Shown: one piece after another, positions 7,712 through 16,994 of the stretch
How the letters are laid out: each line of letters opens with the position of its first letter
Numbering within the stretch: the stretch's first letter is position 1
DNA from: Hyphomicrobiales bacterium
Lineage (GTDB): Bacteria > Pseudomonadota > Alphaproteobacteria > Rhizobiales > Xanthobacteraceae
Assembly: GCA_021730985.1 (NCBI GenBank)
Contig: JAKFYI010000038.1
Span: 1-44,131 of the forward strand
DNA length: 44,131 nucleotides
Reading direction: 5' to 3'
The notes under the pieces: model-generated
Database searches by the model: none
Told to the model about the DNA's origin: nothing
The model's input: only the letters and a program-made list of their open reading frames with translations
Position numbers and translations under genes: made by a program

Positions 7712-8497
7712 TCAATTCAAAATCTGGCTCAGGAACAGCTTGGTCCGCTCATGCTGCGGATTGGCGAAGAACTCCTGCGGCGCATTCATCTCGACGATCT
7801 GCCCCTCGTCCATGAACACGACGCGGTTCGCCACCTGGCGCGCAAAGCCCATCTCGTGGGTGACGACCAGCATGGTCATGCCGTCGTTGGCAAGCTCAAC
7901 CATGGTGTCGAGCACCTCCTTGACCATTTCCGGGTCGAGCGATGAGGTCGGCTCGTCGAACAGCATGATCTTCGGGCTCATGCACAAGGCGCGCGCGATG
8001 GCGACGCGCTGCTGCTGGCCGCCGGAAAGCTGGCCCGGGTACTTGCCGGCCTGCTCGGGGATTTTGACGCGCCGCAGATAGTGCACGGCGATCTCGTCGG
8101 CTTCCGCCTTCGGCATCTTGCGCACCCAGATCGGCGCCAGTGTCAGGTTCTCCAGCACCGTCAGGTGCGGAAACAGGTTGAAATGCTGGAACACCATGCC
8201 GACGTCGCGGCGCACCTCGTCGATCTTCTTCACGTCGTCGGTGAGTTCTACACCATCGACCACGATGCGGCCCTGCTGGTGTGCCTCCAGCCGGTTGATG
8301 CAGCGGATCATGGTGGACTTTCCGGAGCCGGACGGCCCGCAGATCACGATGCGCTCGCCCTTGGTGACCCGCAGGTTGATGTCGCGCAAAACATGAAAAT
8401 CGCCGTACCACTTGTGCACGCCGCTGAGATCGACCGCGACCGCCGTGTTAAGGCTGGCCGGCTTGAAGCGGGTTCGACCGGGTGCGTTCTCGTCCAT
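7712..8497 (-). CDS. aapP: general L-amino acid ABC transporter ATPase AapP
   Basis: This 261-residue ABC ATPase of the polar amino acid (HisP/GlnQ) type has Walker [10 protein letters not shown] (about 54-62), signature [15 protein letters not shown], Walker [15 protein letters not shown] and a switch His in VVTHEMGFA. It powers uptake of a broad range of L-amino acids through AapQ/AapM. The start MDENAPG at 8497 was chosen because it lies 7 bp after the aapM stop; an earlier in-frame ATG would overlap aapM by about 90 bp with non-conserved sequence. It is the last aap gene in the order aapJ-aapQ-aapM-aapP and is followed by a Bug protein. Confidence 0.95.
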   Translation of the reverse strand: MDENAPGRTRFKPASLNTAVAVDLSGVHKWYGDFHVLRDINLRVTKGERIVICGPSGSGKSTMIRCINRLEAHQQGRIVVDGVELTDDVKKIDEVRRDVGMVFQHFNLFPHLTVLENLTLAPIWVRKMPKAEADEIAVHYLRRVKIPEQAGKYPGQLSGGQQQRVAIARALCMSPKIMLFDEPTSSLDPEMVKEVLDTMVELANDGMTMLVVTHEMGFARQVANRVVFMDEGQIVEMNAPQEFFANPQHERTKLFLSQILN

Positions 8498-8504
8498 CAA
8501 TCCC

Positions 8505-9668
8505 TCAGCGCCGGTCGCCCGCCCGCAGGCGATGCTCGACATAGCGCGCGTAGCGCGACATGGCGTAACAGAACACGAAATAGAACATGGCGGCAAAGGC
8601 GTATCCGGTGACGCTCGTCACCGGCGTCGCCCAGTTCACGTCGCCGCGCGCAGCCTCGATGGTCTTGAGGAAGTCGAAGATGCCGACGATGAACACCAGC
8701 GTCGTATCCTTGAACAGCCCGATGAAGGTGTTGACGATGTTGGGAAGGGTAACCTTGAGTGCCTGCGGCAGCACAATCAGCCGCATCGCCTGCCAGTAGC
8801 TCAGGCCGACCGCCATCGCCGCCTCGTATTGGCCCCGGGGGATCGCCTGCAATCCTGCGCGTACCACCTCGGCCATGTAGGCCGCGGCGAACAGGGCGAC
8901 GCCGACCAGCGCGCGCAGCAGTTTGTCCGGCGTCAGACTTTCCGGCACGAACAGCGGCAGCATCACGCTCGCCATGAACAGCACGGTAATCAGCGGTACG
9001 CCGCGCACGACCTCGATGAAGATCACGCTGGACATCCGCACCACCGGCATCTTGGAGCGCCGTCCGAGCGCCAGCAGCACGCCGAGCGGCAGCGAGACCA
9101 CGATGCCGACCGCGGACACCACGATGGTGACAAGCACCCCGCCCCATTGCGCGGTGCTCACCGCCTGCAGGCCGATGGCAGGCAGGCCGACCAGCAGGAA
9201 GAACGACAGCACCGGCATCACAGCAAAGAAATAGATCATGCCGAGGCCGCGGCGCGGCGCATCGAGCCACGTCATCCAGCCGATGCCGAAGGCGAGCAGC
9301 ACGAAGAACACATCGACCCGCCAGCGCTCCTCGATCGGATAAAAACCGTAGGTGAAAAAGCCGAGCCGCTCGATCACGAACGCCCAGCAGGCCCCGACCG
9401 CGGGACGCTGCGGCGTCACGATGCAGTCGGCGCGACTCGAGCCATCCCACACCGCATCGAAGATCAGGAATTCGATCAGCGGGGGCAGAAGCCAGACGAC
9501 CATCGCCACGCAACTGACGGTCAGCAGGATGTTGGTGAAGCTTGAGAACAGGTTTTGCAGCAGCCAGCCGATCGCGCCGGAATGAACCAGCGGCGGCGGC
9601 AGCGGATCGAATGGCCGGTCGCGAACGAAGCTGAGCCGCGCGTCGGTGATGGTCGCGGTGTCGCTCAT
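8505..9668 (-). CDS. aapM: general L-amino acid ABC transporter permease AapM
   Basis: The 387-residue inner-membrane permease has an extended N-terminal region with several hydrophobic segments (about 35-65, 95-115, 140-190). It is followed by the BPD_transp_1 core with the EAA-type ATPase-contact segment [20 protein letters not shown] at about 280-300. This length and the long N-terminal extension are typical of AapM rather than of short HisM-like permeases. It starts 3 bp after the aapQ stop and precedes aapP by 7 bp, so translation is probably coupled. With AapQ it forms the heterodimeric pore. Confidence 0.94.
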   Translation of the reverse strand: MSDTATITDARLSFVRDRPFDPLPPPLVHSGAIGWLLQNLFSSFTNILLTVSCVAMVVWLLPPLIEFLIFDAVWDGSSRADCIVTPQRPAVGACWAFVIERLGFFTYGFYPIEERWRVDVFFVLLAFGIGWMTWLDAPRRGLGMIYFFAVMPVLSFFLLVGLPAIGLQAVSTAQWGGVLVTIVVSAVGIVVSLPLGVLLALGRRSKMPVVRMSSVIFIEVVRGVPLITVLFMASVMLPLFVPESLTPDKLLRALVGVALFAAAYMAEVVRAGLQAIPRGQYEAAMAVGLSYWQAMRLIVLPQALKVTLPNIVNTFIGLFKDTTLVFIVGIFDFLKTIEAARGDVNWATPVTSVTGYAFAAMFYFVFCYAMSRYARYVEHRLRAGDRR

Positions 9669-9671
9669 GCG

Positions 9672-10853
9672 CTAGCGCTCCGCCAATGAGACGCGGCGGT
9701 TGTAGAGATTCATCAGCAGCGACGTGACGAGGCTGATGGTGAGATAGACGGCCATGGTGATGACCACGACCTCGATCGCCTGGCCGGTCTGGTTGAGAAC
9801 CGTGCCGGTGAAAATCTGCACCAGGTCGGGATAGCCGATCGCGACCGCGAGCGAGGAGTTCTTGGTAAGATTGAGATACTGGCTGGTCAGCGGCGGCACG
9901 ATCACCCGCATCGCCTGCGGCATCACGACGAGCCGCAGCGTGGGCCCTGGACGCAGACCCAGTGAATACGCCGCCTCGGCCTGCCCCTTCGCCACCGCCT
10001 GGATACCGGCGCGCACCACCTCGGCAATGAAGGCGGCGGTGTAGATCACGAGGCCGAACAGCAACGCCATGAACTCGGGCAGCACCTCGATGCCGCCGCG
10101 GACATTGAAGCGTCCCCGCTCCGGATAGGTGAAATCGACCGGAAAGCCGGTGACGATCAGCGCGGCAAGCGGCAGACCGATCACCATGGCGGCCGCGACG
10201 ATCAACACCGGTGCCGGCTGCCCGGTGCGCATCTGACGGCGCTTGGCAAAGACGCGATAGGCCACCGCAAGCACGATCGCCACGGCCAGCGCGGCAGCCA
10301 CCGCGAGGAAGCGCTCGTGAAACACCGGCTGCGGCAGGAACAGGCCGCGATTATTGAGGAGGCCGCCGCCCGGCACGAGAAAACTGTCGCGCACCTCCGG
10401 CAGCACCTTGAGCACGGCGTTGTACCAGAACAGCAATTGCAGCAGCAGCGGCAGGTTGCGGATCAACTCGACATAGACGCCGGCGAGCCGCGCCACCAGC
10501 CAGTTGGTCGAGAGCCGCGCGATGCCGATAATGAAACCGAGCACGGTCGCAAGCACGATGCCGAGCCCCGCGACCAGAAGCGTGTTGAGCAGTCCGACCC
10601 AGAACGCGCGGCCATAGGTCGAGGTGGTCGAGTACTCGATCAGCGTCTGGCTGATGTCGAAGCCGGCGGTGTTGTGCCAGAAGCCGAAGCCCGAAGCGAT
10701 CTTGGCGCGCGCCAGGTTGTCGATCGCGTTGCTGATCGCACCCCAGGCGAGAAACGCGATCGCCGCGCACAGCAGGGCCTGATAGACGAAGCCGCGAATC
10801 CTCGGATTGTAGATCAGCGCCGTTCTGGACCTGCCGGTGTCAACGGCGCTCAT
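9672..10853 (-). CDS. aapQ: general L-amino acid ABC transporter permease AapQ
   Basis: This 393-residue membrane permease has the characteristic AapQ N-terminus (about residues 30-75, including SGFGFWHNTAGFDISQTL), a large periplasmic insert and C-terminal transporter helices. The EAA loop GQAEAAYSLGLRPGPTLRLV at about 295-315 contacts the ATPase. Length and architecture match rhizobial AapQ/BztB proteins. It lies between aapJ (66 bp upstream) and aapM (3 bp downstream). The 66-bp gap after aapJ is the usual place for expression of the binding protein and the membrane parts to be uncoupled, although no strong hairpin is visible there. Confidence 0.94.
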   Translation of the reverse strand: MSAVDTGRSRTALIYNPRIRGFVYQALLCAAIAFLAWGAISNAIDNLARAKIASGFGFWHNTAGFDISQTLIEYSTTSTYGRAFWVGLLNTLLVAGLGIVLATVLGFIIGIARLSTNWLVARLAGVYVELIRNLPLLLQLLFWYNAVLKVLPEVRDSFLVPGGGLLNNRGLFLPQPVFHERFLAVAAALAVAIVLAVAYRVFAKRRQMRTGQPAPVLIVAAAMVIGLPLAALIVTGFPVDFTYPERGRFNVRGGIEVLPEFMALLFGLVIYTAAFIAEVVRAGIQAVAKGQAEAAYSLGLRPGPTLRLVVMPQAMRVIVPPLTSQYLNLTKNSSLAVAIGYPDLVQIFTGTVLNQTGQAIEVVVITMAVYLTISLVTSLLMNLYNRRVSLAER

Positions 10854-10919
10854 GCGGCCTCGCCCCAGCCAACGCGCGATCCTTCAGGCTGCGCCAAACC
10901 AGACAGTTCCGCGCGACCC

Positions 10920-11936
10920 TCAGCGGATCGGCGGAGCGTACTGCAAACCACCCTTGTTCCAGAGTGCGTTGATGCCGCGGCCGATCTTGAGAGCGGAGCC
11001 CTGCCCGACGTTGCGCTCGAATGCCTCGCCGTAGTTGCCGACGTGCTTGACGATGCGCGCCGCCCAATCGTTGGGCAGGCCCAGCGCCTCGCCATGCTTG
11101 CCTTCGGTGCCGAGCAGACGTTTGATTTCCGGATTGTCGGATTTCGCCTGATCGTCAACGTTGGACCGGGTCACGCCGAATTCCTCGGCGGTCACCATCG
11201 CGTAATGAGTCCATTTGACGATGTCGAACCATTGGTCATCGCCGTGCCGCACCACCGGACCGAGCGGTTCCTTGGAGATGATCTCCGGCAGGATGATGTG
11301 GTCGTTGGTGTTGGCGAGCCGCAGCCGCTCGCCGGCGAGGCCCGATGCGTCCGTGGTGTAGGCGTCGCAGCGGCTGGCGTCATAAGCCTTGAGCGCCTCG
11401 TCCGCCGTCGCAAACGTCACGGTCTTGAGCTTCATCTTGTTGGCGCGGAAATAGTCGGCGAGGTTGAGCTCGGTGGTGGTGCCCTGCTGCACGCAGATCG
11501 CAGCGTCGTTAAGTTCCAGCGCCGAATTCACCTTGAGCGACTTGCGCACCATGAAGCCCTGGCCGTCGTAGTAGTTCACGGCGGTGAAGTTCAGCCCGAG
11601 CGAGGTGTCGCGCGACGACGTCCAGGTGGTGTTGCGCGCCAGCACATCGACTTCGCCAGACTGCAGCGCGGTAAAGCGGTCCTTCGCAGTGAGCGGCACG
11701 AACTTGACCTTGTTCGGGTCGTTGAAGATCGCGGCCGCCAACGCCTTGCAGAAATCGACGTCGAGACCGGTCCAGCGTCCCTGCGAATCCGGCAAGCCGA
11801 AGCCCGCAAGCGTGCCGTTGGCACCGCAGTTCAGTGAGCCGCGCTGCTTGATCGTGTTGAGCGTCTGGGCGGAGGCTACCGAAGCCGTGGCGCCAAGAAC
11901 CGCCGCCAACGCAAGGCGGACGAAAACGCGTTTCAT
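10920..11936 (-). CDS. aapJ: general L-amino acid ABC transporter binding protein AapJ
   Basis: This 338-residue periplasmic amino-acid binding protein (SBP_bac_3 fold) has a signal peptide MKRVFVRLALAAVLGATASV ending near SAQ, then TLNTIKQRGSLNCGANG, the typical opening of AapJ. The motif GLDVDFCKALAAAIF and the late GNYGEAFERNVG fit the family. The start at 11936 was preferred to 11987 because GGGAGA lies just upstream and it gives a clean signal peptide without the 17 extra residues. It is first in the operon and divergent from metC. Family knowledge predicts binding of many L-amino acids, with nitrogen control common in relatives. Confidence 0.95.
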   Translation of the reverse strand: MKRVFVRLALAAVLGATASVASAQTLNTIKQRGSLNCGANGTLAGFGLPDSQGRWTGLDVDFCKALAAAIFNDPNKVKFVPLTAKDRFTALQSGEVDVLARNTTWTSSRDTSLGLNFTAVNYYDGQGFMVRKSLKVNSALELNDAAICVQQGTTTELNLADYFRANKMKLKTVTFATADEALKAYDASRCDAYTTDASGLAGERLRLANTNDHIILPEIISKEPLGPVVRHGDDQWFDIVKWTHYAMVTAEEFGVTRSNVDDQAKSDNPEIKRLLGTEGKHGEALGLPNDWAARIVKHVGNYGEAFERNVGQGSALKIGRGINALWNKGGLQYAPPIR

Positions 11937-12012
11937 ACCAAAATCTCCCACAACAATAGACCGCGAAGGCCGCAGGGCCGTCCGCAACCGCTTTTAGTCC
12001 CCTCGAAAGACC

Positions 12013-12041
12013 ATCTGAGGACGCCCAAGCATACAGGTCAA
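12013..12041 (-). promoter_or_regulatory. candidate promoter of the aap operon
   Basis: Reading the minus strand, TTGACC (12036-12041) and TCAGAT (12013-12018) are separated by 17 bp. The -35 box is near consensus and the -10 box is weak. It would place the transcript start about 70 bp before aapJ, in the divergent aapJ-metC region. Confidence 0.35.
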
Positions 12042-12097
12042 GGGGTTGCGGTTGCCGGAACGGACGCCGTAAATGCCCGGATCGCGAGGCGCAAGCA

Positions 12098-13297
12098 ATG
12101 ACCAAGGCAACAGGCGGCGAAATCCCAAAAGCGGAACTCAAGCCGGACACCAAACTTGCCACCGGCGGGCGCAATCCGCACGCCCATCACGGTTACGTCA
12201 ACACGCCGGTCTATCACGCTTCGACGCTGCTCTATCGCACCGCCGAGGACTTCCTGGCCCGGCGCGGCCAGTATTTCTACGGCCGGCGCGGCACCCCCAC
12301 CTCCGAGGCGCTGGCGCTGGCGATCCAGGAGCTCGACGGATCGGCTTGCGCGGGGGTCGCGCTGCTGCCCTCCGGCCTTGGCGCCATTTCCACCGCGCTG
12401 CTGTCGGTCGTGCGCACCGGCGACCACGTCCTGATCACCGACAATTGCTACGGCCCGACCCGCAAGTTTTGCGACGGCGTGCTGGCCCGGTTCGGCGTCA
12501 CCACCACCTACTTCGATCCCTCGATCGGCGGCGGCATCGCGGCCCTGATCCAGCCCAACACGCGCGCGGTGTTCACCGAGGCGCCGGGCTCGCTGTCGTT
12601 CGAAATGCAGGACATCCCGGCCATCGCGGAGGCCGCGCATGCGCGCGGCGCGCTGGTGCTGATGGATAACACCTGGGCGAGCCCGCTGTATTTCCGGGCG
12701 CTGGACAAGGGCGTCGATCTCTCGATCCAGTCGGCCACCAAGTACATCGGCGGCCACTCCGACCTGATGATGGGCACGGTGTCCGCCAACGGAAAGGCTT
12801 GGCCGCAACTCAAGGAGATGGCGTTCTCGCTCGGGCTTTGCGTCGGCCCCGACGACATGAACATGGCGCTGCGCGGCCTGCGCACGCTCGGCGTCCGCCT
12901 CGCCCGCCATCATGAATCCGGTCTCAAGGTCGCGCGCTGGCTCGAGCAGCGGCCGGAGATCCTGCGCGTGCTTCATCCGGGACTGCCGGGCGATCCCGGC
13001 CACGCCATCTGGAAACGCGACTTCACCGGCGCCTGCGGACTGTTCGGCGTGGTGTTCAAGCCGGTACCCGACACCGCGATCAACGCGTTCCTCAATGCGC
13101 TCACGCTGTACGGCATGGGCGCGTCGTGGGGCGGCTTCGAGAGCCTCGCCATTCCGTTCCAGCTCAAGGACGTGCGCAGCGCCACCACCTGGGCGCCCGG
13201 CGGGCCGTGCGTGCGCATCCACATCGGACTGGAAGATACAGGCGATCTGATCGCCGACTTGGAGCGCGGCTTTGCCGCGCTGGTGGCTGCGAAATAG
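12098..13297 (+). CDS. metC: cystathionine beta-lyase
   Basis: This 399-residue PLP enzyme of the Cys/Met metabolism family has the PLP-lysine segment QSATKYIGGHSD (K215). Upstream are the phosphate-binding SGLGAIST near 92-99 and the cofactor Asp motif LMDNTWASPL at about 188-197. The NTWASPL and YIGGHSD forms are those of MetC rather than MetB or MetZ. It should cleave cystathionine to homocysteine, pyruvate and ammonia, in methionine synthesis or sulfur-amino-acid turnover. It is divergent from aapJ and ends 2 bp before the convergent LAB-N gene. With the sulfurtransferase, cysteine-synthase-like enzyme and persulfide dioxygenase it adds to the sulfur-amino-acid content of the left third of the window. 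Confidence 0.92.
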   Translation: MTKATGGEIPKAELKPDTKLATGGRNPHAHHGYVNTPVYHASTLLYRTAEDFLARRGQYFYGRRGTPTSEALALAIQELDGSACAGVALLPSGLGAISTALLSVVRTGDHVLITDNCYGPTRKFCDGVLARFGVTTTYFDPSIGGGIAALIQPNTRAVFTEAPGSLSFEMQDIPAIAEAAHARGALVLMDNTWASPLYFRALDKGVDLSIQSATKYIGGHSDLMMGTVSANGKAWPQLKEMAFSLGLCVGPDDMNMALRGLRTLGVRLARHHESGLKVARWLEQRPEILRVLHPGLPGDPGHAIWKRDFTGACGLFGVVFKPVPDTAINAFLNALTLYGMGASWGGFESLAIPFQLKDVRSATTWAPGGPCVRIHIGLEDTGDLIADLERGFAALVAAK

Positions 13298-13299
13298 CG

Positions 13300-13632
13300 C
13301 TACGCCGCCGGCGCCGCGGCGTTGCGCTCGCGGAACACGAAATACAGGTTGCGCAGATAGACGAAAACACCGAACGCCTGCCCGATGATGAACACCGGGT
13401 CGCGCCGGTACAGCGCATAGACCAGTAGCAGCAAGCCGCCGCCGATCGAGAAAAACCAGAACGCCACCGGGATCACGCTGCGCCCGGCGCGCTCGGAGGC
13501 GATCCACTGCACGGCAAAGCGCATGGTGAAGAAGAACTGCGCGACCAGGCCGAGGATCACCCAAAGGTCGAACCGCATCACGAACACGTCGTGGAAATAC
13601 GTCCCCAAGAAACTCATCAGGTCCGCAACCAT
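13300..13632 (-). CDS. LAB-N (lipid A biosynthesis N-terminal) domain membrane protein
   Basis: The 110-residue protein has three hydrophobic segments (about 20-40, 54-74, 82-98) and the LAB-N signature FFTMRFAVQWIASERAGRSV with WFFSIGGGLLLLVYA. In other bacteria this domain occurs alone or fused to lipid A disaccharide synthase or ArnT-like enzymes. Its exact function is not established, though a link to lipid A or prenyl-phosphate sugar handling is likely. The ATG follows directly on the stop codon of the GT2 gene upstream, so the two are translationally coupled. It is the last gene of the six-gene envelope operon. Confidence 0.85.
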   Translation of the reverse strand: MVADLMSFLGTYFHDVFVMRFDLWVILGLVAQFFFTMRFAVQWIASERAGRSVIPVAFWFFSIGGGLLLLVYALYRRDPVFIIGQAFGVFVYLRNLYFVFRERNAAAPAA

Positions 13633-14373
13633 CTAAACCTCCGAGACTTCAGGAACGCGCTTCCTGCGGCGGAGCAACCACCACACGCCGAACAGATCCA
13701 GAATGCCGACCCAGAGACGGTCCCACATGCCGTAGTTGGATTGCCCATGCAGGCGCGGCCGATCGACCACATCGACATAGCCGATGTCGCGGCCCTCGCG
13801 CCGCACCAGCGCGGACAGAAAGCGGTGCAGGCCGTCGAAGTAAGGCAGCGCCAGGAACATGTCGCGGTCGAGCGCCTTGAGGCCGCAGCCGGTGTCGCGC
13901 GTGCCGTCGCGCAGGATGAGGCCGCGCACGCCGTTGGCGACGCGCGACTGGAATTTCTTGAAGCCCGACGCCTTGCGGCCGACGCGCTGGCCGGCAACCA
14001 TTCCGAGGCGGGGCTGTCCCGCCTCGAACGCCTCGATCAGCTTGGGGATGAAGGCCGGATCGTTCTGGCCGTCGCCGTCGAGGGTGACGACCAGCGGCGC
14101 CCGCGCCTGTGCGACGCCGGTGCGCAGCGCCGCCGACTGGCCGCACGAGCGGGTGTGCCCGATCTGCCGCAGCCAAGGCCGCGACGCCATCAGCGCCAGC
14201 AATTCGGCTTCGGTCCGATCGCTGGAGCCGTCGTTGACGTAGATGATCTCGAACGCCCAGCGCCCCTCCAGCGCCGCGGCGATTTCCGCCACCAGCGGCG
14301 CAACGTTGCCGGCCTCGTTCCTCACCGGAACAATGACGGAAACGTCGGGAGTTGAGGAATTCGCCTGATTCAT
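13633..14373 (-). CDS. GT2 glycosyltransferase, dolichyl/undecaprenyl-phosphate sugar synthase-like (copy A)
   Basis: This 246-residue DPM1-like GT-A enzyme has DVSVIVPVRNEAGNV at the N-terminus, nucleotide contact YVNDGSSDRT and the DXD-type metal site LDGDGQNDP. The later RDTGCGLKAL and DRPRLHGQSNYG are the acceptor-side motifs of prenyl-phosphate mannose/aminoarabinose/galacturonate synthases. It should attach a sugar from a nucleotide donor to a polyprenyl phosphate on the cytoplasmic face, making the lipid-linked donor used by GT83 enzymes. It has no C-terminal membrane helices and is clearly paralogous to the GT2 gene at 16995-17726. It is fused in expression to the LAB-N gene (stop and start adjoin). 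Confidence 0.87.
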   Translation of the reverse strand: MNQANSSTPDVSVIVPVRNEAGNVAPLVAEIAAALEGRWAFEIIYVNDGSSDRTEAELLALMASRPWLRQIGHTRSCGQSAALRTGVAQARAPLVVTLDGDGQNDPAFIPKLIEAFEAGQPRLGMVAGQRVGRKASGFKKFQSRVANGVRGLILRDGTRDTGCGLKALDRDMFLALPYFDGLHRFLSALVRREGRDIGYVDVVDRPRLHGQSNYGMWDRLWVGILDLFGVWWLLRRRKRVPEVSEV

Positions 14374-14406
14374 CTCGGGGGTCGGCTGGACGCGGATTGG
14401 CGCGTT

Positions 14407-15246
14407 CTAAGCAGAGACCGCGCGGCGGGCAACCGCTTTAATTCGCCGCCAAGACGGCCCCGGCAGCTTGTAGACCGTGCCGTCCGCCAGAACGGCGAAG
14501 CCGAGCCGGCGCGAGGCACACCAGTTTCGCACCAGCAGCGCGCCGATGGTTCCGACGATGGCGCCCGCAATGACGTCGCTGGGATGGTGCGCGGTGACGA
14601 TCACCCGGCTGACCGCGATGGCGACCGCATAGATCCACATCGCCGGCCGCAGCTTCGGCCAAAGCGCGCCGATCGCTACGGCGGCGGCGAACGCCGTGGT
14701 GGCGTGTCCCGACGGAAAGGCGGCGTAGGCGGAGCGCCAGCCGAACCACAGCGAGGTCCATGCGTCCTCGCCCGCGACATAGGGCCGGGCGCGGCCGATC
14801 AACCGCTTCACGACGGCTGCGAACAACCCCGGCATGGCAATCGCCATGAAGATGAAGCCGACGCGCAGCGAGATGGCGGCGAGCACGCGCCGTGAGACGC
14901 CCGGCAGCCTGGGTGAATCCGCCATCGCCAGCAGAAGCAGCAGGATCGCGGTCGGATAGAGGAACCAGCCGGACAGGCCGAGATCCGTGATGATGCGAAA
15001 AATCTGGATCAGTCCGGCAGGTAATTGACGCGCGCTAGCCAGCGCGCGCACGTCGATCAGCACCACCGTCGCGGCCAGGATCGCGACAGCGATGACGGCG
15101 CCCAGCGCCAACCGGCTGTGCGACGGCCAGGCCGGACGGCGGCCCGGAGGACGCGTCGATCTGAAGAACATGAGTACGGCAGACCGGATGTCCGCGCCGA
15201 AACGTTGCAGGCGCGTCTCCTGCCCGCTCGACAGGGCCGCCGTCAT
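14407..15246 (-). CDS. PAP2-family membrane phosphatase (LpxE-like)
   Basis: This 279-residue membrane protein has the full lipid phosphatase signature: KRLIGRARP (KX6RP), PSGHATT and SRVIVTAHHPSD (SRX5HX3D). About six hydrophobic segments fit a PAP2 enzyme with a periplasmic active site. Candidate reactions are removal of a lipid A phosphate (LpxE/LpxF type) or recycling of the polyprenyl phosphate released by the neighbouring GT83 enzymes. The gene context with two ArnT-like transferases favours an envelope lipid role. Its ATG overlaps the upstream GT83 stop by four bases, showing translational coupling. Substrate specificity is inference. Confidence 0.87.
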   Translation of the reverse strand: MTAALSSGQETRLQRFGADIRSAVLMFFRSTRPPGRRPAWPSHSRLALGAVIAVAILAATVVLIDVRALASARQLPAGLIQIFRIITDLGLSGWFLYPTAILLLLLAMADSPRLPGVSRRVLAAISLRVGFIFMAIAMPGLFAAVVKRLIGRARPYVAGEDAWTSLWFGWRSAYAAFPSGHATTAFAAAVAIGALWPKLRPAMWIYAVAIAVSRVIVTAHHPSDVIAGAIVGTIGALLVRNWCASRRLGFAVLADGTVYKLPGPSWRRIKAVARRAVSA

Positions 15247-16988
15247 CGATCAGCCCGATAGATCGCAATGGAGACCGGCCGTCCGACGCTGAAGTTGTAG
15301 CCGTCGATACGCCGCCCCGGCGCATAGCGCAGGCCGATCGCATCGGCGCGCCGCAGGAAATTCCGCTCCTGGCGCGCTTCGACGAACGCAAAGCGGCACC
15401 CGCCCGGACGAAGGAATTCCGCGGCGCCGCCGCCATCGACCAGACGGGTCTCGGTGCCGGTGAGAAAGACCAGGCTCGGCTCGTGAAAACCGGCTGCTGC
15501 CGCAATCGGCCGCTCGCAATCGGCGGCGCGCAGCGCACGCGCCATTGAAACGCTCGGAAACAGCCCGCCCAGGATCGGAATGAGAAATCCAAACGTCGCG
15601 ATCGAAATCAGCACTGAAGCCACCATCGCGCGCTGCAGCGAACGCAAAGCGCCGTCCGCCTCGAACAACCGCCATGCCAGCAGACCGAACACCACAGCGC
15701 CCGCCGCGAATGGCAGGGCCAGCACGCCCATCTGCCGGCCGAACATCAAGAGCCAGGTCACCATCAATGCGCCGAACAGCACCGGCAGCACAAACCACCA
15801 CGCGGCGCCGTGCAGCATCCAACTCTTGCGCGTCAAGCGATGTGAATCGACGACCCCTGCAATCAGGATTGCAATCGCCGGATAGAGCGGCATCACATAG
15901 TGCGGCAGCTTGGTGATCACCAGTTCCAGCACGACCCACATCGGCACGAGCCAGCAAAGCAGGAAGCGCGCGCCCTTTTCATGTCGCGAAGCCCACACTG
16001 CGGGCGCCGCCAATCCCGCCAGCGTCGCCGCCGGCCAGAACGTCACCCAGAACAGCGCGAAGTAGTACCCCGGTGGCGCACCGTGGCCCTCCTGACCGCT
16101 GAACAGCTTCGGCAGGAAATCCTGGCCGATCGATTCCGCGGCGAATGCGCCGCCACTGCGGCTCGCAATGGCGATAAACCACGGGCAGACCAGGACCGCG
16201 AACCAGAGGATGCCGGGGAGCGGACGCAAGCCGATCAGCCATCGTCCCGAGCGGTCGCACGCCGCAAGTGTCACGATCGTCAATCCGGCGATCGTCAGGA
16301 TCAGTGGACCTTTGATCAGCGTACCGGCGGCAAGCGCGGTCCAGAACACGGCGGGCCAGCGCCATCCGTTCAAACCGGGCTTCAGGCGAGGATCGAGGTA
16401 AATACGCGCAAGCGCGCCCATCGCTGCGATGACGGCCGGCAGCAGCACGGCATCGGTTTTGGCCAGATGCGCTTCGGCGGCGAGCATCAGCGACGTCGCC
16501 ATCATCAATCCGGCCAGCAGCGAAGCGCGGCGCGACACGAAGGCCAGCGCCGTCCAATACGTCAGCAGCACCGCGGCCAGCGCGCCGAGCACCGAGGGAA
16601 TGCGATAGAGCCCGATGGTGGTCGCGGCGTTGCTCTTGCCGAGCGCATCGGCCGCATTCACCACGGCGGCCTGCAGCCAGTACGTGCCGATGGGCTTCTT
16701 GTAGCGGGCGTCGTCCTGGAAGCGGATGTCGATGTAATCTCCGCTCTCCACCATCTGCTTTGCCGATTGGGCGAAGCGCGCCTCGTCCCGATCGATCGGC
16801 GGAATGGAGAACATCCCCGGGGTGAACGCCAGCAACGCCACCACGGCCAGCAGCGCCAGCGCACGCAAGTGATTGGCCACGGCCCAATCGAGAACGACAT
16901 CGAGCGCGTCCAGGCGCGCCGGTCGGGCAGTCTCGGTTCGAAGCGTCGCCATTCCCGGTCCGTCAAGCGGCAGTCGTGCCATCGGCAA
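15243..16988 (-). CDS. ArnT-like GT83 membrane glycosyltransferase (copy A)
   Basis: The 581-residue GT-C transferase has roughly 11-13 membrane helices and the family's first periplasmic-loop motif PPIDRDEARFAQ at about 65-77, containing the acidic catalytic residues. It also has YKKPIGTYWLQ, typical of ArnT/PMT-like enzymes, and a soluble C-terminal part (about 480-581). Members transfer a sugar from a polyprenyl-phosphate donor to lipid A or LPS core at the periplasmic face, for example aminoarabinose in ArnT or galacturonate in rhizobial Rgt enzymes. The exact sugar cannot be read from sequence. The start MPMARLP lies 6 bp after the GT2 copy B stop. Its PPIDRDEAR and acceptor motifs repeat in copy B at 17763-19439, so this is a paralogous pair. 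Confidence 0.88.
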   Translation of the reverse strand: MPMARLPLDGPGMATLRTETARPARLDALDVVLDWAVANHLRALALLAVVALLAFTPGMFSIPPIDRDEARFAQSAKQMVESGDYIDIRFQDDARYKKPIGTYWLQAAVVNAADALGKSNAATTIGLYRIPSVLGALAAVLLTYWTALAFVSRRASLLAGLMMATSLMLAAEAHLAKTDAVLLPAVIAAMGALARIYLDPRLKPGLNGWRWPAVFWTALAAGTLIKGPLILTIAGLTIVTLAACDRSGRWLIGLRPLPGILWFAVLVCPWFIAIASRSGGAFAAESIGQDFLPKLFSGQEGHGAPPGYYFALFWVTFWPAATLAGLAAPAVWASRHEKGARFLLCWLVPMWVVLELVITKLPHYVMPLYPAIAILIAGVVDSHRLTRKSWMLHGAAWWFVLPVLFGALMVTWLLMFGRQMGVLALPFAAGAVVFGLLAWRLFEADGALRSLQRAMVASVLISIATFGFLIPILGGLFPSVSMARALRAADCERPIAAAAGFHEPSLVFLTGTETRLVDGGGAAEFLRPGGCRFAFVEARQERNFLRRADAIGLRYAPGRRIDGYNFSVGRPVSIAIYRADR

Positions 16989-16994
16989 GCCAGC